Shown: in pieces, positions 10,013-22,279 of the stretch
Layout of the letters: the number at the start of each line of letters is the position of its first letter
Numbering within the stretch: the first letter of the stretch is position 1
Assembly (NCBI GenBank): GCA_030068075.1
Contig: JAINVK010001445.1
Span: 2,046,001 to 2,110,000, forward strand
DNA from: Paguma larvata
Taxonomy: Eukaryota; Chordata; Mammalia; Carnivora; Viverridae
DNA: 64,000 bases
Reading direction: 5' to 3'
Translations under genes and position numbers: made by a program
The notes under the pieces: model-generated
Told to the model about the DNA's origin: nothing
The model's input: the letters and a program-made list of their open reading frames with translations, nothing else
Databases searched by the model: none

Positions 10013-13000
10013 TTATGTTTTGTCTCCCTCCCTCTCTGTGTCTTTTTTTCCTTTCCCCTCTTCCCCTCCCCCTGGTTTTGACTTAGTCTCACAAAGTCCA
10101 CCAATGTGTGGAAACATATGGTATCTGTCTTTTTCTGACTGACTTATTTCACTTAACACAATACCCTCCAGTTCCATCCATGTTGCTACACATGGCCAGA
10201 TTTCATTTTTTCTCATTGCCACGTAGTAGTCCATTGTATATATGTACCACATCTTCTTTATCGACTCGTCAGTTGATGGGCACTTGGTCTTTCCATGATT
10301 TGGCTATTGTCGAAAGTGCTGCTATGAACATTGGGGTACACGTGCTCCTATGCATCAGCAATCCTGTGTCTCTTGGGTAGATTCCTAGCAGTGCTATTGC
10401 TGGGTCAAAGGGTAGCTCTATTTTCATTTTTTTGAGGAACTTCCACACCGTTTTCCAGAGTGGCTGCACCAGTTTGCATTCCCGCCAACAGTGTAGGAGG
10501 GTGCCTGCTTCTCCACATCCCCGCCAGCATCTATAGTTTCCTGATTTATTCATTTTAGCCACTCGAACCGGTGTAAGGTGATATCTCAGTGTGGTTTTGA
10601 TTTGTGTTTCCCTGATGATGAGTGACTCTGAGAATCGTTTCATGTGTCTGTTGGCCATCTGAATGTCCTCTTTGGAGAAGTGTCTATTCATATCTTCTGC
10701 CCATTTCTTCACTGGGTTATTTGTTTTTTGGGTGTGGAGTTTGGTAAGTTCTTTATAGATTTTAGATATTAGTCCTTTATCCGATATGTCATTTGCGATG
10801 ATCTTTTCCCATTCCGTTGGTTGCCTATTGGTTTTGTTGGTTGTTTCTTTTGCTGTGCAGAACCTTTTATCTTGATGAGGTCCCAGTAGTTCATGTTGCT
10901 TTTAAATCCCTTGCCTTTGGAGACGTGTTGAGTAAGAAATTGGTGCGTCTTAGGTCAAAGAGATTTTTTCCTGCTTTCTCCTCTAGGATTTTGACAGTTT
11001 CCTGTCTCACATTCAGATCTTTTATCCATTTAGAAATTATTTTTGTGAATGGTGTAAGAAAGTGGTCTAGTTTCATTCTTTTGCATGTTGCTGTCCAATT
11101 CTCCCAGCACTATTTATTAAAGAGGCTGTTTTTTTCCATTGGATACATTTTCCCGCTTTGTCAAAGATTACGTGGCCATATACTTGCGGGTCCATTTCTG
11201 AGTTTTCTGTTCTATTCCATTGGTCTATGTGTCTGTTTTTGTGCCAATACCATACAGTCTTGGTGACTACCGCTTTGTAGTAGAGGTTAAAGTCTGGGAT
11301 TGTGATGCCTCCCGCCTTGGTTTTATTCTTCAGTATTATTTTGGCCATTCGAGGTCTTTTGTGGTTCCATACAAATTTTAGGATTGTTTGCTCTAGTTTT
11401 GAGAAGAATGCTGGTGCAATTTTGATTGGGATTGCATTGAATGTGTAGATTATTTGGGTAGTATTGCCATTTTGACGATATTTATTCTTCCAATCCATGA
11501 GCATGGGATGTTTTTCCGTTTCCTTGTGTCTTCCTCAATTTCCTTCATAAGTTTTTCTACAGTTTTCAGTGTAGAGGTCTTTCACATCTTTGGTTAGGTT
11601 TATTCCTAAGTATTTTATGGTTTTTGGTGCAATTGTGAAAGGGATTAGCTTCTTTATTTCTCTTTCTGCTACTTCATTGTTGGTGTATAGAAATGTCACC
11701 GATTTCTGTACATTGATTTTGTACCCTGCAACTTTGCTGAAATCATGAATCAGTTCTAGTAGGCTTTTGGTGGATTCCTTCGGGTTTTCCATGTAAAGTA
11801 TCATGGCATCTGCAAAAAGTGAAAGTTTGACTTCCTCCTGGCCAATCTTGATGCCTTTTATTTTGTTTTGTTGTCTGATTGCTGATGCTAAGACTTCCAG
11901 CACTATGTTAAATAGCAGTGGCGAGAGTGGACACCCCTGTCGTGTTCCTGATCTCAGGGGGAAGGCTTTCAATTTCTCCCCATTGAGGATAATATTAGCT
12001 GTGGATTTTTCATATATCGCTTTTATGATGTTTAAGTATGTTCCTTCTATCCCGACTTTCTCGAGAGTTTTTATTAAGAAAGGATGCTGTATTTTGTCAA
12101 ATGCTTTTTCTGCATCTATTGACAGGATCATATGGTTCTTATCTTTTCTTTTGTTGATGTGATGTATCACGTTGATTGATTTGCGAATATTGAACAGCCC
12201 TGCAACCCAGGGATGAATCCTACTTGATCATGGTGGATAATTCTCTTTATATGCTGTTGGATTTGATTTGCTAGTATCTTGTTGAAAATTTTTGCATCCA
12301 TATTCATCAGGGATATTGGCCTGTAATTCTCTTTCTTTGCTGGGTCTCTATCTGGTTTGGGAATTAAAGTTATGCTGGCTTCATAGAATGAGTCCGGGAG
12401 TTTTCCTTCCATTTCAATTTTTTGGAACAGCTTGAGGAGAATAGGAATTAACTCTGTTTTAAATGTCTGGTAAAATTCCACGGGAAAGCCATCTGGTCCA
12501 GGGCTTTTATTTGCTGGGAGGTTTTTGATAACTGATTCTATTTCTTCACTAGTTATGGGTCTGTTCAAATTTTCTATTTCTTCCCGTTTGATTTTTGTTA
12601 GCATGTAGCTATTTAGGAAGCTGTCCATTTCTTCCAGGTTGCCGAGTTTGGTGGCATATAATTTTTCATAGTATTCTCTGATGATTGCTTATATTTCTGA
12701 GGGATTGGTTGTAATTTCTCCCTTTTCATTCACGATTTTATCTATTTGAGTTCTCTCTATTTTCTTTTTGAGAAACCTGGCTAGAGGTTTGTCTATTTTG
12801 TTTATTTTTTCAAAGAACCAGCTTTTGGTTTCATTGATCTGTTCCACTATCTTTTCTGTTTCCATATGGTTAATTTGTGCTCTGATCTTTGTTATTTCTC
12901 TCTTTCTGCCGGGCTTGGGTTGTTTTAGTTGTTCTGCTTCTAGTTCCTTTAGGCATGCTGTTAGAATTTGTGTTATTGATTTTTCTTGTTTCTTGAGATG

Positions 13001-13979
13001 GGCCTGGATTGCAATATATTTCCCTCTCAGGACTGCCTTTGCTGCATCCCAGAGCATTTGGATTGTTGTATTTTCATTTTCATTTTTTCCATGTATTTTT
13101 TAATTTCTTCTCTGATTGCTTGGTTGACCCACTCATCTTTTAGTAGGTTATTTCTTAGCCGCCATGTTTTTGGATATTTTCCAGGCTTTCCCTGTGGTTG
13201 ATTTCAAGTTTCAAAGCATTGTGGTCTGACAGTGTGCACGGTATGATCTCAATTCTTTTATATTTATTCAGAGCTTCTCTGTGCCCCAGAATGTGGTCTA
13301 TCTTGGAAAGTGTACAGTGTGCAGTTGAGAAGAATGTAAATTCCTTTGCTTCTGGATGAAGGACCCTAAAGATATCTGTGAGGCCCATCTGTTCTAATGT
13401 GTCCTTCAGGGCTATTGTTTCTGTGGAGATTTTCTGTTTTGTGGATCTATCCAATGCTGAGAGTGGAGTGTTAAGGTCCCCTACTATTAGGACATTTTTA
13501 TCAATAACGTTGCTTATGTTAATAATTAGTTGTTTTACAAATTTGGGTGCCCCCGAATTTGGTGTGTAGATATTTACAATTGTTAGCTCTTCCTGCTGGA
13601 TGGTCCCTGAGACTATTATATAATGTCCTTCTTCATCTCTTATTACATCGTTCAATTTAAAGTCTAATTTGTCTGATATAAGTGTGGCTACTCCGGCTTT
13701 CTTCTGACTTCCAGTAGCATGGTCGATAGTTCTCCACCCCCTCACTTTCAATCTGAAGGTTTCCTCAGGTTTAAGATGAGTTTCTTGAAGACAGCAAATA
13801 GATGCGTCTTGTTTTTTAGTCCATTCTGTTACCCTGTGTCTTTTGATTGGCACGTTTAGTCCATTTACATTCAGTGTTAATATTGAAAAATATGGGCTTA
13901 CAGTCACTGTATTATCTGTAAGTTTCATGTTTGTAAGGCTGTCTCTGGCAGTTTGTGTTCTTTGCAACCTTTCCTTCAT
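10013..13979 (-). pseudogene. L1-C ORF2 (endonuclease-reverse transcriptase), broken
   Basis: The first 274 codons (13979-13155) give the endonuclease domain with LTLNVNGLN, QETHLKP, VGDLNTP and [10 protein letters not shown], so the catalytic Asn, Glu, Asp and His positions are all kept. The frame then shifts (1 bp shorter than L1-H near 13190). Further lesions are a stop at 12691-12689 (CAA to TAA) and a 1-bp deletion near 12195, plus later breaks. The RT domain holds [12 protein letters not shown] and [12 protein letters not shown], but the catalytic box reads FADA instead of FADD (codon at 11807-11805). The C-terminal frame continues past the 'MFPHIGG' position to 10013. The protein could not have been active. 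Confidence 0.9.
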
Positions 13980-14861
13980 AGAGCGCTCCTCAGGATCCCT
14001 TGTAGTGCTGGCTTATTTGTCATAAATTCTTTCAGTTTTTGTCTGTTGGGAAAAACCTTGATCTCTCCTTCTATTCTGAATGACAGGCTAGCCGGATACA
14101 GAATTCTTGGTTGCATGTCCTTCTTGTTCATCACATTGAAGATATCTTGCCATTCCTTTCTGGCTTGCCAAGTTTCTGTAGATAAGTCTGCTACTACCCT
14201 AATATATCTCCCTTTGTATGTTAAGGTTCTTTTGTCCCTAGCTGCTTTCAGGATTCTCCCCCTCTCTTTGTATTTTGCCAGCTTCACTATGATGTGCCAT
14301 GCAGAAGGTCTATTCAAGTTACATCTGAGGGGAGTCCTCTGTGCCTCTTGGATTTCCATGCTCGTTTCCTTCCTCATGTTGGGGAAGTTCTCAGCAATGA
14401 TTTGTTCAAGAACCCCTTCGACTCCTTTCTCTCTCTCTTCTTCCTCTGGAACTCCTATGATACAGATATTGTTTCTTTTGAGTGCATCGCTCAGCTCTCG
14501 AATTCTCCTTTCCTGTTCCTGGATCAGCTTCTCTCTCTTTTTATCTGCTTCCTCTTTTTCAATGATTTTATCTTCTAATGCACTAACTGTTTCCTCCACC
14601 TCTTCAATCCGTGCTGTGGCTGCTTCCAGTTTCTCTTGTATTTCTTCCAAGGTCTTTTTCAATTCTTCCTGACCGTTTTTAAGGTCCTTGAACTCTGCCG
14701 CATGGGACCCCTTGCATTCATCTAAGCTTTTGTCAAGGCCAGCGTTTAGTTTTATGATTATCATTCTATATTCATGTTCTGTTATGTTGCTTACATCTGT
14801 TTTCTTGAGTTGTAACTGCTTCTTGTAGATTCTTTTGAGGAGAATTCTTCCGTTTCGTCAT
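13976..14861 (-). pseudogene. L1-C ORF1, one early frameshift
   Basis: The start codon at 14861 opens MTKRKNSPQKNLQEAVTTQE, but about 8 bp present in L1-H are missing near 14800-14810, so the frame shifts and stops. The rest (262 codons from 14764 to 13976) is open. It holds a coiled coil (EAATARIEEVEETVSALEDK region), an RRM-like segment (ICIIGVPEEEEREKG) and a C-terminal domain (STETWQARKEW). This ORF1 protein is an RNA-binding trimer in L1 particles. It ends in CTATGA, overlapping the first ATG of ORF2. Confidence 0.88.
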
Positions 14862-14902
14862 TTTGGCTGGATGTGTTTTGGATTGTTTCTTGAAGTTGCC
14901 CT

Positions 14903-16186
14903 GGAAAGGAAAACAGACTGACAGACAAACAGAAAACAGAAATACTCAAACGTACGGACAAATGGTACAGACAAGCAGTTCACTACAGAAAAAAGAAGAA
15001 CAAATGACTCTCTGAGGGCAATGACCTGAAGTTCCAGAGACACGTTAAGGACAGGGTCTGTAGTGTTCTGGTGGCAGAGCATATATAGAAAAAATAATGA
15101 CAGTTGTGGGGAGAAGAAGGAAATGGATTTTGCCCAGGTAGAGAGACTAAAGGGCTTAATCCAGACTGAGAAATCAGAATAAGGACGGGTGCAAGGGAAA
15201 AGGAATAAAGATCGATGTCGTCTAGATGAACTTATGCGGCCTGGTTATTCCAGAAAGAGGGATAGGGAAGTACAGAAGAAGGTGCAGAACATGCTTTGAG
15301 AGAATGGGTTAAAAAAAAAAATGTTTAAGCCAGTCAGTACCCTGGATAACCAGCTCAGGGATGGGGATCTGTAGGAATGAGAAAGGGAGGGATAAATTTA
15401 AAAAAGAAAAAATGACTGGAGTTACTCCAGGCAGCAATCTCCACTTCGCATCAGTAGCTCCTGCTGATAGGTGGGGAGGGGCGTGGTTTGGTGTAGGCGG
15501 GTCCCGCGTCTACTGCTGCAGGGATGGCTTTTGGGACAATAAATGTCCTGGCTTGTGAGACAACAATGGCGTCTCTCCAGTCCCTTGCCACCAGTCCTGG
15601 AGTCTTTATTCGCCCCTTTATTTCTCTTCTCTCTCCACCACGAACGCCAGCCTAGTAAGATTCACTGGACGGTGACGCGGCCATCTGCTACCCCCGATTT
15701 CCCTGTAATTGTGCTGGGGTTTGAGGTGCTCCACAGGAGGCGCCTCCTGGGGCTGCCTGGGTCCCCGCTGCCAGTCCCCACGGCGCGCTCATCCCATCAG
15801 CTCGGGATGGGGTTGGTGTGGTCCCAGCAGCGCGCTGGTAGTGCTGCCACTGAACTTCTTTTCAAAAGCCCTGCATTTAGGGGCTGGATGGTAGCGGTCT
15901 CACCCGCTCTGGCCCTCTCGTTCAGATGTTGTTTAATCGGCACTTTCCCAGCTATCTCCGAAGACGCTCACCCTCCCCTCAGCTCAACTTCCTGAGGAGT
16001 TCGTTTTATCTGACCCAGATTAAACCCACGTTTTAGCTGGGCCGTGTCTGTTTTCTCCTTCATTCCTTGGAAGCTGCAGCACCTTTCCCCCCCGATTTTT
16101 GGAGTTGAGAGAGACTATGGTTTCAGTCGTCTCTGTTTAAAGGGCAAGCGAAACACTGGAGCCCCCTATTCCTCCGCCATGTTGCC
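14903..16186 (-). promoter_or_regulatory. L1-C 5' UTR, GC-rich promoter region
   Basis: Homologous to the 5' UTR of L1-H. On the coding strand it ends in a pyrimidine tract plus AG (AG at 14902-14901) just before the ORF1 leader. It contains one GC-rich segment (about 15715-15840) that is present in two to three tandem copies in L1-H, and a T-run near 15310-15320 where L1-H has a large AAAAC expansion. It should carry the L1 internal promoter; activity is not shown here. Confidence 0.65.
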
Positions 16187-18269
16187 AGAAATCTCCGCAA
16201 GCTGAAACATTAAACGGCCAGAGTTTAGAGCCTAGTTTTGACAAAAACCGGTTGTGAGGTCTCAGGTCAGAAATGCTCTCTGCAGAACTGTGTGCAGACA
16301 TTCTGCTTCCCTTTTCCTTTCTACCAGAATGGCACCCACCTCAGTATCTGGCCTTCAGTTCTAGAGGAGTCAATGTGTGTGGCAATGTGGGCTGGAATGG
16401 CCATGTTGTGCAGTAGGCCAGCACCCTGTAGTTCACTGCCACTATCTCAGTGCCCTGGAGACCCCTGCCCACCATCAGGGAATGCAGTGAGTGGTGTGGT
16501 GTTTTGGTGACCATGATCCTGAACTCTCCACCACAAACCGCAGGACACTTTTCTTTTACATTTAATTAAACCTGATAGATATCCTGAAGCTCATGCTAGC
16601 TCTACTCCAGGAGAATACCCACACACCAGCCCAGGTTTCCTTCTATGTCCTCCTGGGGTTAGCATGTGTGGTGACTTGCCTCCTTTGAAAATGTGGCACA
16701 GAGGGCAGAAACTTCCAGGAAGCCCTGAATGTGGACAAAGGACTCTGAAGTTCAAAGACCAAATCTGCCCCTGACACCTCCCCTCACTTCCAATGGGAGG
16801 GGCCTCTCCTTAAGCTAGATGAGCTCAGCCTATGACTCCTCTGTTCTCATGGCCTCGGTCTCCCACCTTCCTCTCAGCTACCCCCTCACGTCGGGCCTGT
16901 CCAAGGAGACATGGTGTTCTGGCAAGGTCTTTCAGTCTCATTCTTTGGGTACACTAAAATAAATCTGATTTTTCATGCTGTGCTTCCCCTCCCCCCCACA
17001 CACACACGCGGGAGGGAATTGTTTAGATCAAACTCTTTCTTGAAGAGTTACTTATCACTGTCCCTGCCTATATTAAAAGCATTTGTGTAAACATGAACTT
17101 TCCACCTAAATTTCTCGAAACTTTATGGCATTCATTCAAAGGATAGCTTTCTAGATGAGGGTCTTTCCCTTGCCCTTAGTCATGACAGACTTTACTCATT
17201 CAACAGAGAATCCACGAAAAGGTAAAGGCTCCCTAAGTGCTAAATATAGCACATGGTTGATCCAGGACATCAGTGTGAAGTTGGCCCAAAACCTGTATTC
17301 CATGGACTGCTCAGGTCCTGGGCACAGTGACCCAATGTGTGTACTGCACTTTGAATTACTGAAAGCAGCAGCCAGGTCTTGGCATCCAGCCATGAGTCCC
17401 TGACATGTTGAAGTAAACCCCCAACAGAGGGAATATAGTAACTTCTATCTTCACAGGGGACCCTACACCTGGCCCTCTGCTGAAGGGGGAATTTGTGCCT
17501 GGGCAATAGCCTCAAATTCCTCACGTCTGGGTACAGATGCCCAACATTTCTCTGTTTGGGTTGTTCTTCGTGCTCTGTGTCCTGACCATCCATGTGTCTT
17601 ACAGAGTCATGGAATATGTTGGGGTAGAAGGAGCCCTGGGGTCACATTGTCCCTTTCTGGTAATGGAGGCACCACCTGGGCGGTAAGAACATGGCCAGGG
17701 CTAGCAGGAGGCAGTGGGAGGTTTTTGACGCCCCTGTTCTCACTGCCTACAACCTCTTAGCATACATTCCTGGAAGGCAGCATGGGGTGGTGTGCATGGG
17801 GACTGGTAGTAGACTCTTCCAGCCAGTTCCCCTGGACCAGGCGATAATGCTGATTTGCACAGGTAGAGTAGGGCTCTGGGAAGAGTAAGGGAAAGCCTGG
17901 GGCTGGATGCTCACTATGAATATGTGTGTCTAAGAGGGTGGGGGAGGGGGAGGCAGCTGTCCTTACTGTGTGCAGGGTCTGCAGGGGCAAAGAGATGTAG
18001 GTGGCTGTCTCTGTGCAGTGGAAGATTCTCTTTGCTGAGCAGGAAAACTGGAGTGAAAATTGTGGAATTAGAGAAGAGGGCTGGCTCCATGGCTCTCTGA
18101 GGGCAGGTTGGGGGCTTCCCTCGCGGACTGTGTGGTTAGGAGCTTTTGCCCTGGAAGGGAGAATGGAACCCTGTCTCTCTGCACTGGGAGCCTTGGGTGC
18201 CTGGATTTCTTAATGTTCTGACCCCCCTCTAACATAACCACAGCTCCACTTGGAAAACACCAGGAGGCC
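16187..18269. other. low-copy region, no gene recognised
   Basis: About 2 kb of moderately GC-rich sequence without similarity to the L1 or SINE elements here. Open frames are short (up to 107 codons) and show no known motif. The segment at about 16740-16970, ending in AATAAA near 16960, has the C/T-rich, promoter-to-poly(A) look of a retroviral LTR 3' half. This is weak evidence and no ends or target duplications were found. Confidence 0.4.
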
Positions 18270-18640
18270 CTCAGTGTGGTCTCAAGCCTGTGCCCAATCC
18301 CCAGGGAGATCTCAGCATGTGGTCTCTTACATGGCCAATCAACAGATGACAAAACCATCACTTCAGTTTCCAAACAAGCTGCAGGCAGTCCTCAAGCTGT
18401 CAATTCACTCAAGGTGCCAATCTTCAGATGGGTTGCCAAGCCAGTTACCACGCAGCACTCAGCATTCTCTTGCTCACTTGACTAATCAGCGGTCAGCTCT
18501 CAGTGATTGTAGCCAATCAACAGGCAGCTCACAGCGAAGTCTTGCTCATGTGCCCAATCAGCAGGAGCCTCTCATATTGGTCTCAGTCAGGTGACCAATC
18601 ACCAGGCGGCTCACACACTGACTTGCTCCCCTCATCCCAA
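18270..18640 (+). promoter_or_regulatory. tandem 41-bp array with CCAAT boxes (possible NF-Y enhancer)
   Basis: CCAAT occurs at 18294, 18335, 18417, 18513, 18554 and 18595, with degenerate versions at about 18370 (CCAAA) and 18482 (CTAAT). Spacing is exactly 41 bp for 18294-18335, 18513-18554 and 18554-18595. Most boxes are CCAATC or CCAATCA, the NF-Y core, and the intervening sequence (agcaggnngctcncag and tcttgctcatgtg types) repeats imperfectly. About eight units are visible. 41 bp is close to four helical turns, so the boxes would face the same side. The human ERV-9/LTR12 U3 enhancer has a similar ~41-bp CCAAT-containing repeat design, so a retroviral U3 origin is plausible. No gene start was identified next to it. 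Confidence 0.6.
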
Positions 18641-19737
18641 GAGGGGCCGCCTTGGATCTCACAGTGGAGGGACAGCATGAACAAGGATCCTGAGCGTCCT
18701 CTCTCGGCCCAGAGGCTGGCTCCCTGGTCCCCGTGGCCCTGCCTTCTTTTCCCACCGTGAGGAACTGAAGGTAGGGACAGTGAGCTCATGCTCATAGGCC
18801 CTGGGGGATGTGGTGTAAACCGGGTTGGACCTGTCCTGCCTCCGTGGTGTTTCCAGTGTCATCAAGTCAGGCTACTAGTCCTGAGAAGACGTCAGTGCAG
18901 GTGTGGGGGTGTCTCTTTTCAGAGGTGGGGGTGCAGGTGCACCAAAGTTGGGGCGTACGTGTTTGCAACAGATTGTTAAGGGGCATTTCCATGGTAACAA
19001 AAGGGAAAAGGTTAAAGATTGAGGCAGATTCTAACCCCAGTTCTGAGTTCTGAAGGCAGCTGGTAGAAATTTCTAGATGTTGGAATGGAAGCCTCAGGTT
19101 GTCCGTCTTCAGCCTGCATGGCTTTGGGAAAAGGGCAGTTTAGCTCTCAGAGATTCCAAGTCAGAAACTAGGAGAAAATTGCAAACAAGGCTTTGGAGAG
19201 TTGTTGCCAGACATTGGAAAAACCCGGAAGGATCCCGCCCTCCTACTGTTTACAGTGGACAGGGTTAGAGTCTAGTATCCACATACCTGTGTGCTGCATC
19301 ATCATGGTTCTCTCTAAATTAATCACCCCAAGTATATGTTAAAGGTCTCCACTGTCACTCTGTCATCACTGGAGTTGCATTTTCTGGACCGCCTCTACTG
19401 CATGTCAGGGCTGAGGACCGCGGTGCTGCCGTCCACTCGTCCTCTGCCCAACTCTGCCACTTGAGGGTTTTCTTTAAAGCAACTGCAGGAAGCGTTTGGG
19501 CACAGAAAAGACTGTCTGCAACTAATCGGTTCATTGTAAATGGTGAAATCATAACGTACGAACACCTAAATTATTCCCCGAACTGCCAACTACTATGCAA
19601 GTGAGACTAATTTGTAGGCAACGTAAGTATATTTTCACGAATCTTGTTCTGGATCTTCCCAAAATTGCAGCACGGAGAGCACTCAATCATGTAGGCACCT
19701 TTCAGCCAGCTTTGCTGGCACTTAACATATGGAATCG
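18641..19737. other. low-copy region, no gene recognised
   Basis: GC-rich directly after the CCAAT array (18640-18760), then mixed. Open frames do not exceed 101 codons and resemble no family known to me. If the array is a U3 region, the matching transcription start would be expected in the first few hundred bases here, but no TATA box or retroviral R region was recognised. Confidence 0.4.
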
Positions 19738-19750
19738 CAGATTAATTTCT

Positions 19751-19970
19751 TTTTTTAATTTTTTTTAACATTTATTTATTTTTGAGAGACAGAAAGACAG
19801 AGCATGAGCAGGGGAAGGGCAGAGAGAGAGGCAGACACAGAATCCGAAACAGGCTTCAGGCTCTGAGCTGGCAGCACAGAGCCCGACGCGGGGCCCAAAC
19901 TCACGGACCGTGAGATCATGACCTGAGCCAAAGTCGGCCGCTTAACCGACTGAGCCACCCAGGCGCCCCT
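19751..19970 (-). mobile_element. felid CAN-SINE
   Basis: tRNA-derived SINE on the minus strand: head at the right end (gggcgcctgggtggctcag, read in reverse), body with the 'cagagcctgaagcctg' segment and a poly-A tail shown as poly-T at the left. It is flanked by 13-bp repeats 19738-19750 and 19971-19983 with one mismatch. Confidence 0.93.
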
Positions 19971-20213
19971 CAGATTAGTTTCTAAGAGCTCCTCAAGGGC
20001 AGAGGCCAAGCAGGATACTTGCCACCAGACTTTGCCTACAGTACCCACTGATTTGTGTAACTCTTCTTCACCAGGTCTCCAAAATATCCGGAGGTTTTTG
20101 CACTTTCCCAGAAAGGAGTTCTTCACGCAGCTGAGGGGGCTGCTGGGAACATTGCTAGCAAGGTATCAGGTTGCTTTTTCCTGGGGCTCCATTCCTTCAA
20201 GCTTTCTGGTCAC

Positions 20214-20376
20214 ACCTGAGAGAGAGAGTGTGTGCAGAGGATCGGCGGAGAGAGAGAACCCCAAGCAGGTTCTGTGCTGTCCCCACGCGGGACTCAGTCT
20301 CACCAACCCTGAAATCCTGACCTGAGCCAAAATCAAGAGCCAGACACTTATCAGACACGACTACCCAAACACCCCT
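20214..20376 (-). mobile_element. decayed felid CAN-SINE
   Basis: Same family and orientation as the SINE at 19751 but strongly diverged: purine-rich left part, 'aagcaggttctgtgctg' body and a degraded head ending in 'acacccct'. No target duplication was found. Confidence 0.75.
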
Positions 20377-20399
20377 CAGTTTACTGTGATTCATGAATA

Positions 20400-22270
20400 T
20401 TATTTTGGGATTTCCTCTGCAATATCTAGTAATGATTGACTTGCTATCCTTTTTTTAACGAGGTGGCTAATGTGTCTTAGTCATTGTTCGAGGATTTATA
20501 ACTTGAGGCTTTAATCTTTCACCCGCTGCCATCAAATAATATTTCCTCACATATATATGTTACTTCCCCATATGAACAATTCACACAGCTCTCAACTTCC
20601 ATTTTCCCTTTCTGACCTTAGTGCCGTTCTTGTCATATCTTGTATTGGACACTTGCTATAGACTCAACAGTATATTGCTTTTCTATTCCTGTACCCTGTC
20701 AAGTATCTTGTGGAGGCAAATTTGAAATGAGAAGATGAAAGTCTGATATTTATCCAATTACGATTTCTGCTCACTTCATTGTTTCCTAGATACCAGTCTG
20801 TTGCCCTGAAGAACTCCCACTGATATTTCTTGTAGTGGGAGTCTCTTCACAGACATTCTCAGTGTTGATATGCCAGGAATGGATCTCGTTTTCTTCCTTT
20901 AGTTAAGGAAATTTTGCTAGATGTGGAATTCGAGGTTGGCATTGGCATTCGTCTCTTCTTTCAGAATTTAAAGCTGCCATTTAACATTACTGCTTTGCTT
21001 TTTCTTCTAATAAAGAGTCGTCAGCCCATTTCCCCTTTTCCCCATGTGTATCATGTTTTCTGACTGCTTTCAGGTTTTCCCTTTCGCACTCATTTCCACA
21101 ATTTCTTTGTTTTAGGCCAGTGTCTGATTTTGTGTTTGCTTTTGTACTTGCGGTTCACAGACACTCTTACTTGGGTGGCTTCATAGTTTTGACCCAGTTG
21201 GGAGATTTAAGTCAATTACAGCTGTTTCCCATCCTTTCTGGTGTTGTGCCCTGAGTCACTGATGCTCTTTATATTTATTTTCTGTCTCCTTGTCTCGCTA
21301 GGCTTCCTGCATAGTTCCTATCGCTGTATCTTCAAGTCCTCCAACTTTTTTTGGTCTGCATCATCCTATCGTTCTGTGTATATGCTTTATTTATTTTTGA
21401 AAGAGAGACAGAGCACAAGTGTGGGAGGGGCAGAGAGAGAGGGAAACACAGAATCTGAAGCAGGCTGCAGACTCTGAGCCGTCATCACAGAGCAGGACAC
21501 GGCGCCCAAACCAAAATCTGTGTGATGAGGACCTGAGCCAAAGTCAGATGTTCAGCTTTCTGAGACACCCAGGCACCCCTCATCTCATTGCTTTTCAAGC
21601 GCATTTGGTAGAGTTGTTCACTTCACATATCCTACTTTCACTTCTAGAAATTCAATTTAATTCTTTATGGTTTTTCTTTTTCCTTGCATCACCCGTTTGT
21701 GTGTCTTTGATTCCTGCTCATATTTATAATTGCTCTTTTCACATTGTCACCTCTTATTTGGGGGGTCTTTGGCTGTGGACTGATTAATATCCTAGTCATG
21801 AGTCCCATTTCCGTGCTTCTTTGGATATGGAGTAATTTTTTTATTGGAGGCTGGACATGAGACGGTGAAAGTGTTGAGCATCTGGGTTTTGTGATCTCCA
21901 TCTTATGAGTGCTGAATGTCATTTTGGAAATTAATAACTTCTGACAGAGCTTCATCATCTCTAGGTTTAAGAGCTTTATTGCGGTCAGATTTACAATGCC
22001 TCATATTTACCATTCTCTGTACTTATTTTTAAGCCCTGATGGATGAGTTGACATTAGCATTTGCTCTAGAGCCATGTTATTAGACTTACCACTGATGTGT
22101 GACCTTTCATGGGGTCTCATGATCCATGGGTTGATTAAGATTGGTGTGTTATAGTGAAAGGTGACTGTGAGTGATCCATGGGGCTTTATACTGGTGCTCA
22201 CCATGACTTTGCCTTGATTATATATCAAATATTACCTTTTCATCTTGAAGGAAAGTTCATCTTCCTTAAA
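20400..22270 (-). mobile_element. ancient L1 (L1M-like) fragment
   Basis: Diverged sequence resembling the minus strand of old mammalian L1 elements. Examples are segments like 'ttgaggttggcattggc', 'ttctgactgctttcaggttttccc' and 'ttttgtgtttgc' (20900-21200). It is interrupted by a SINE at 21385-21581. No frame is preserved. The subfamily and exact borders cannot be given by eye. Confidence 0.5.
21385..21581 (-). mobile_element. felid CAN-SINE
   Basis: Minus-strand SINE with a 'tttatttatttttgaaag' tail side at the left and a head ending 'ccaggcacccct' at the right, about 200 bp, moderately diverged. It is inserted in the old L1 fragment. Confidence 0.88.
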
Positions 22271-22279
22271 AACATGGTA

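Larger units (their letters stand above)
9841..16186 (-). mobile_element. L1-C: full-length young LINE-1, inactivated
   Basis: A complete LINE-1 read on the minus strand: the 5' end at about 16186 (ggcaacatggcggaggag-type start, as in L1-H), a GC-rich 5' UTR, ORF1, ORF2, a short 3' UTR and a tail marked by poly-T on the plus strand (9841-9850). It is very similar to L1-H throughout and therefore belongs to the same relatively recent family. Several frameshifts and stops inactivate both ORFs. No convincing target duplication was found. Confidence 0.92.

Noticed and set aside
13953..14672. 239-codon plus-strand open frame opposite L1-C ORF1, and a 242-codon counterpart at 58292-59020 in L1-H
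   Set aside because: Both lie exactly antisense to ORF1 and reflect its codon composition (Glu/Lys-rich coiled coil gives Ser/Phe/Leu-rich antisense without stops). Shared because the two L1s are close copies. No independent support.
15543..15995. L1-C antisense 150-codon frame as a host gene
   Set aside because: It lies wholly in the L1 5' UTR and is shared with L1-H. Kept only as a weak ORF0-like observation.
16740..16975. Second retroviral LTR ending in AATAAA
   Set aside because: C/T-rich and AATAAA content is suggestive, but no TG/CA ends, target duplication or second copy was found, so it is only mentioned under the surrounding region.
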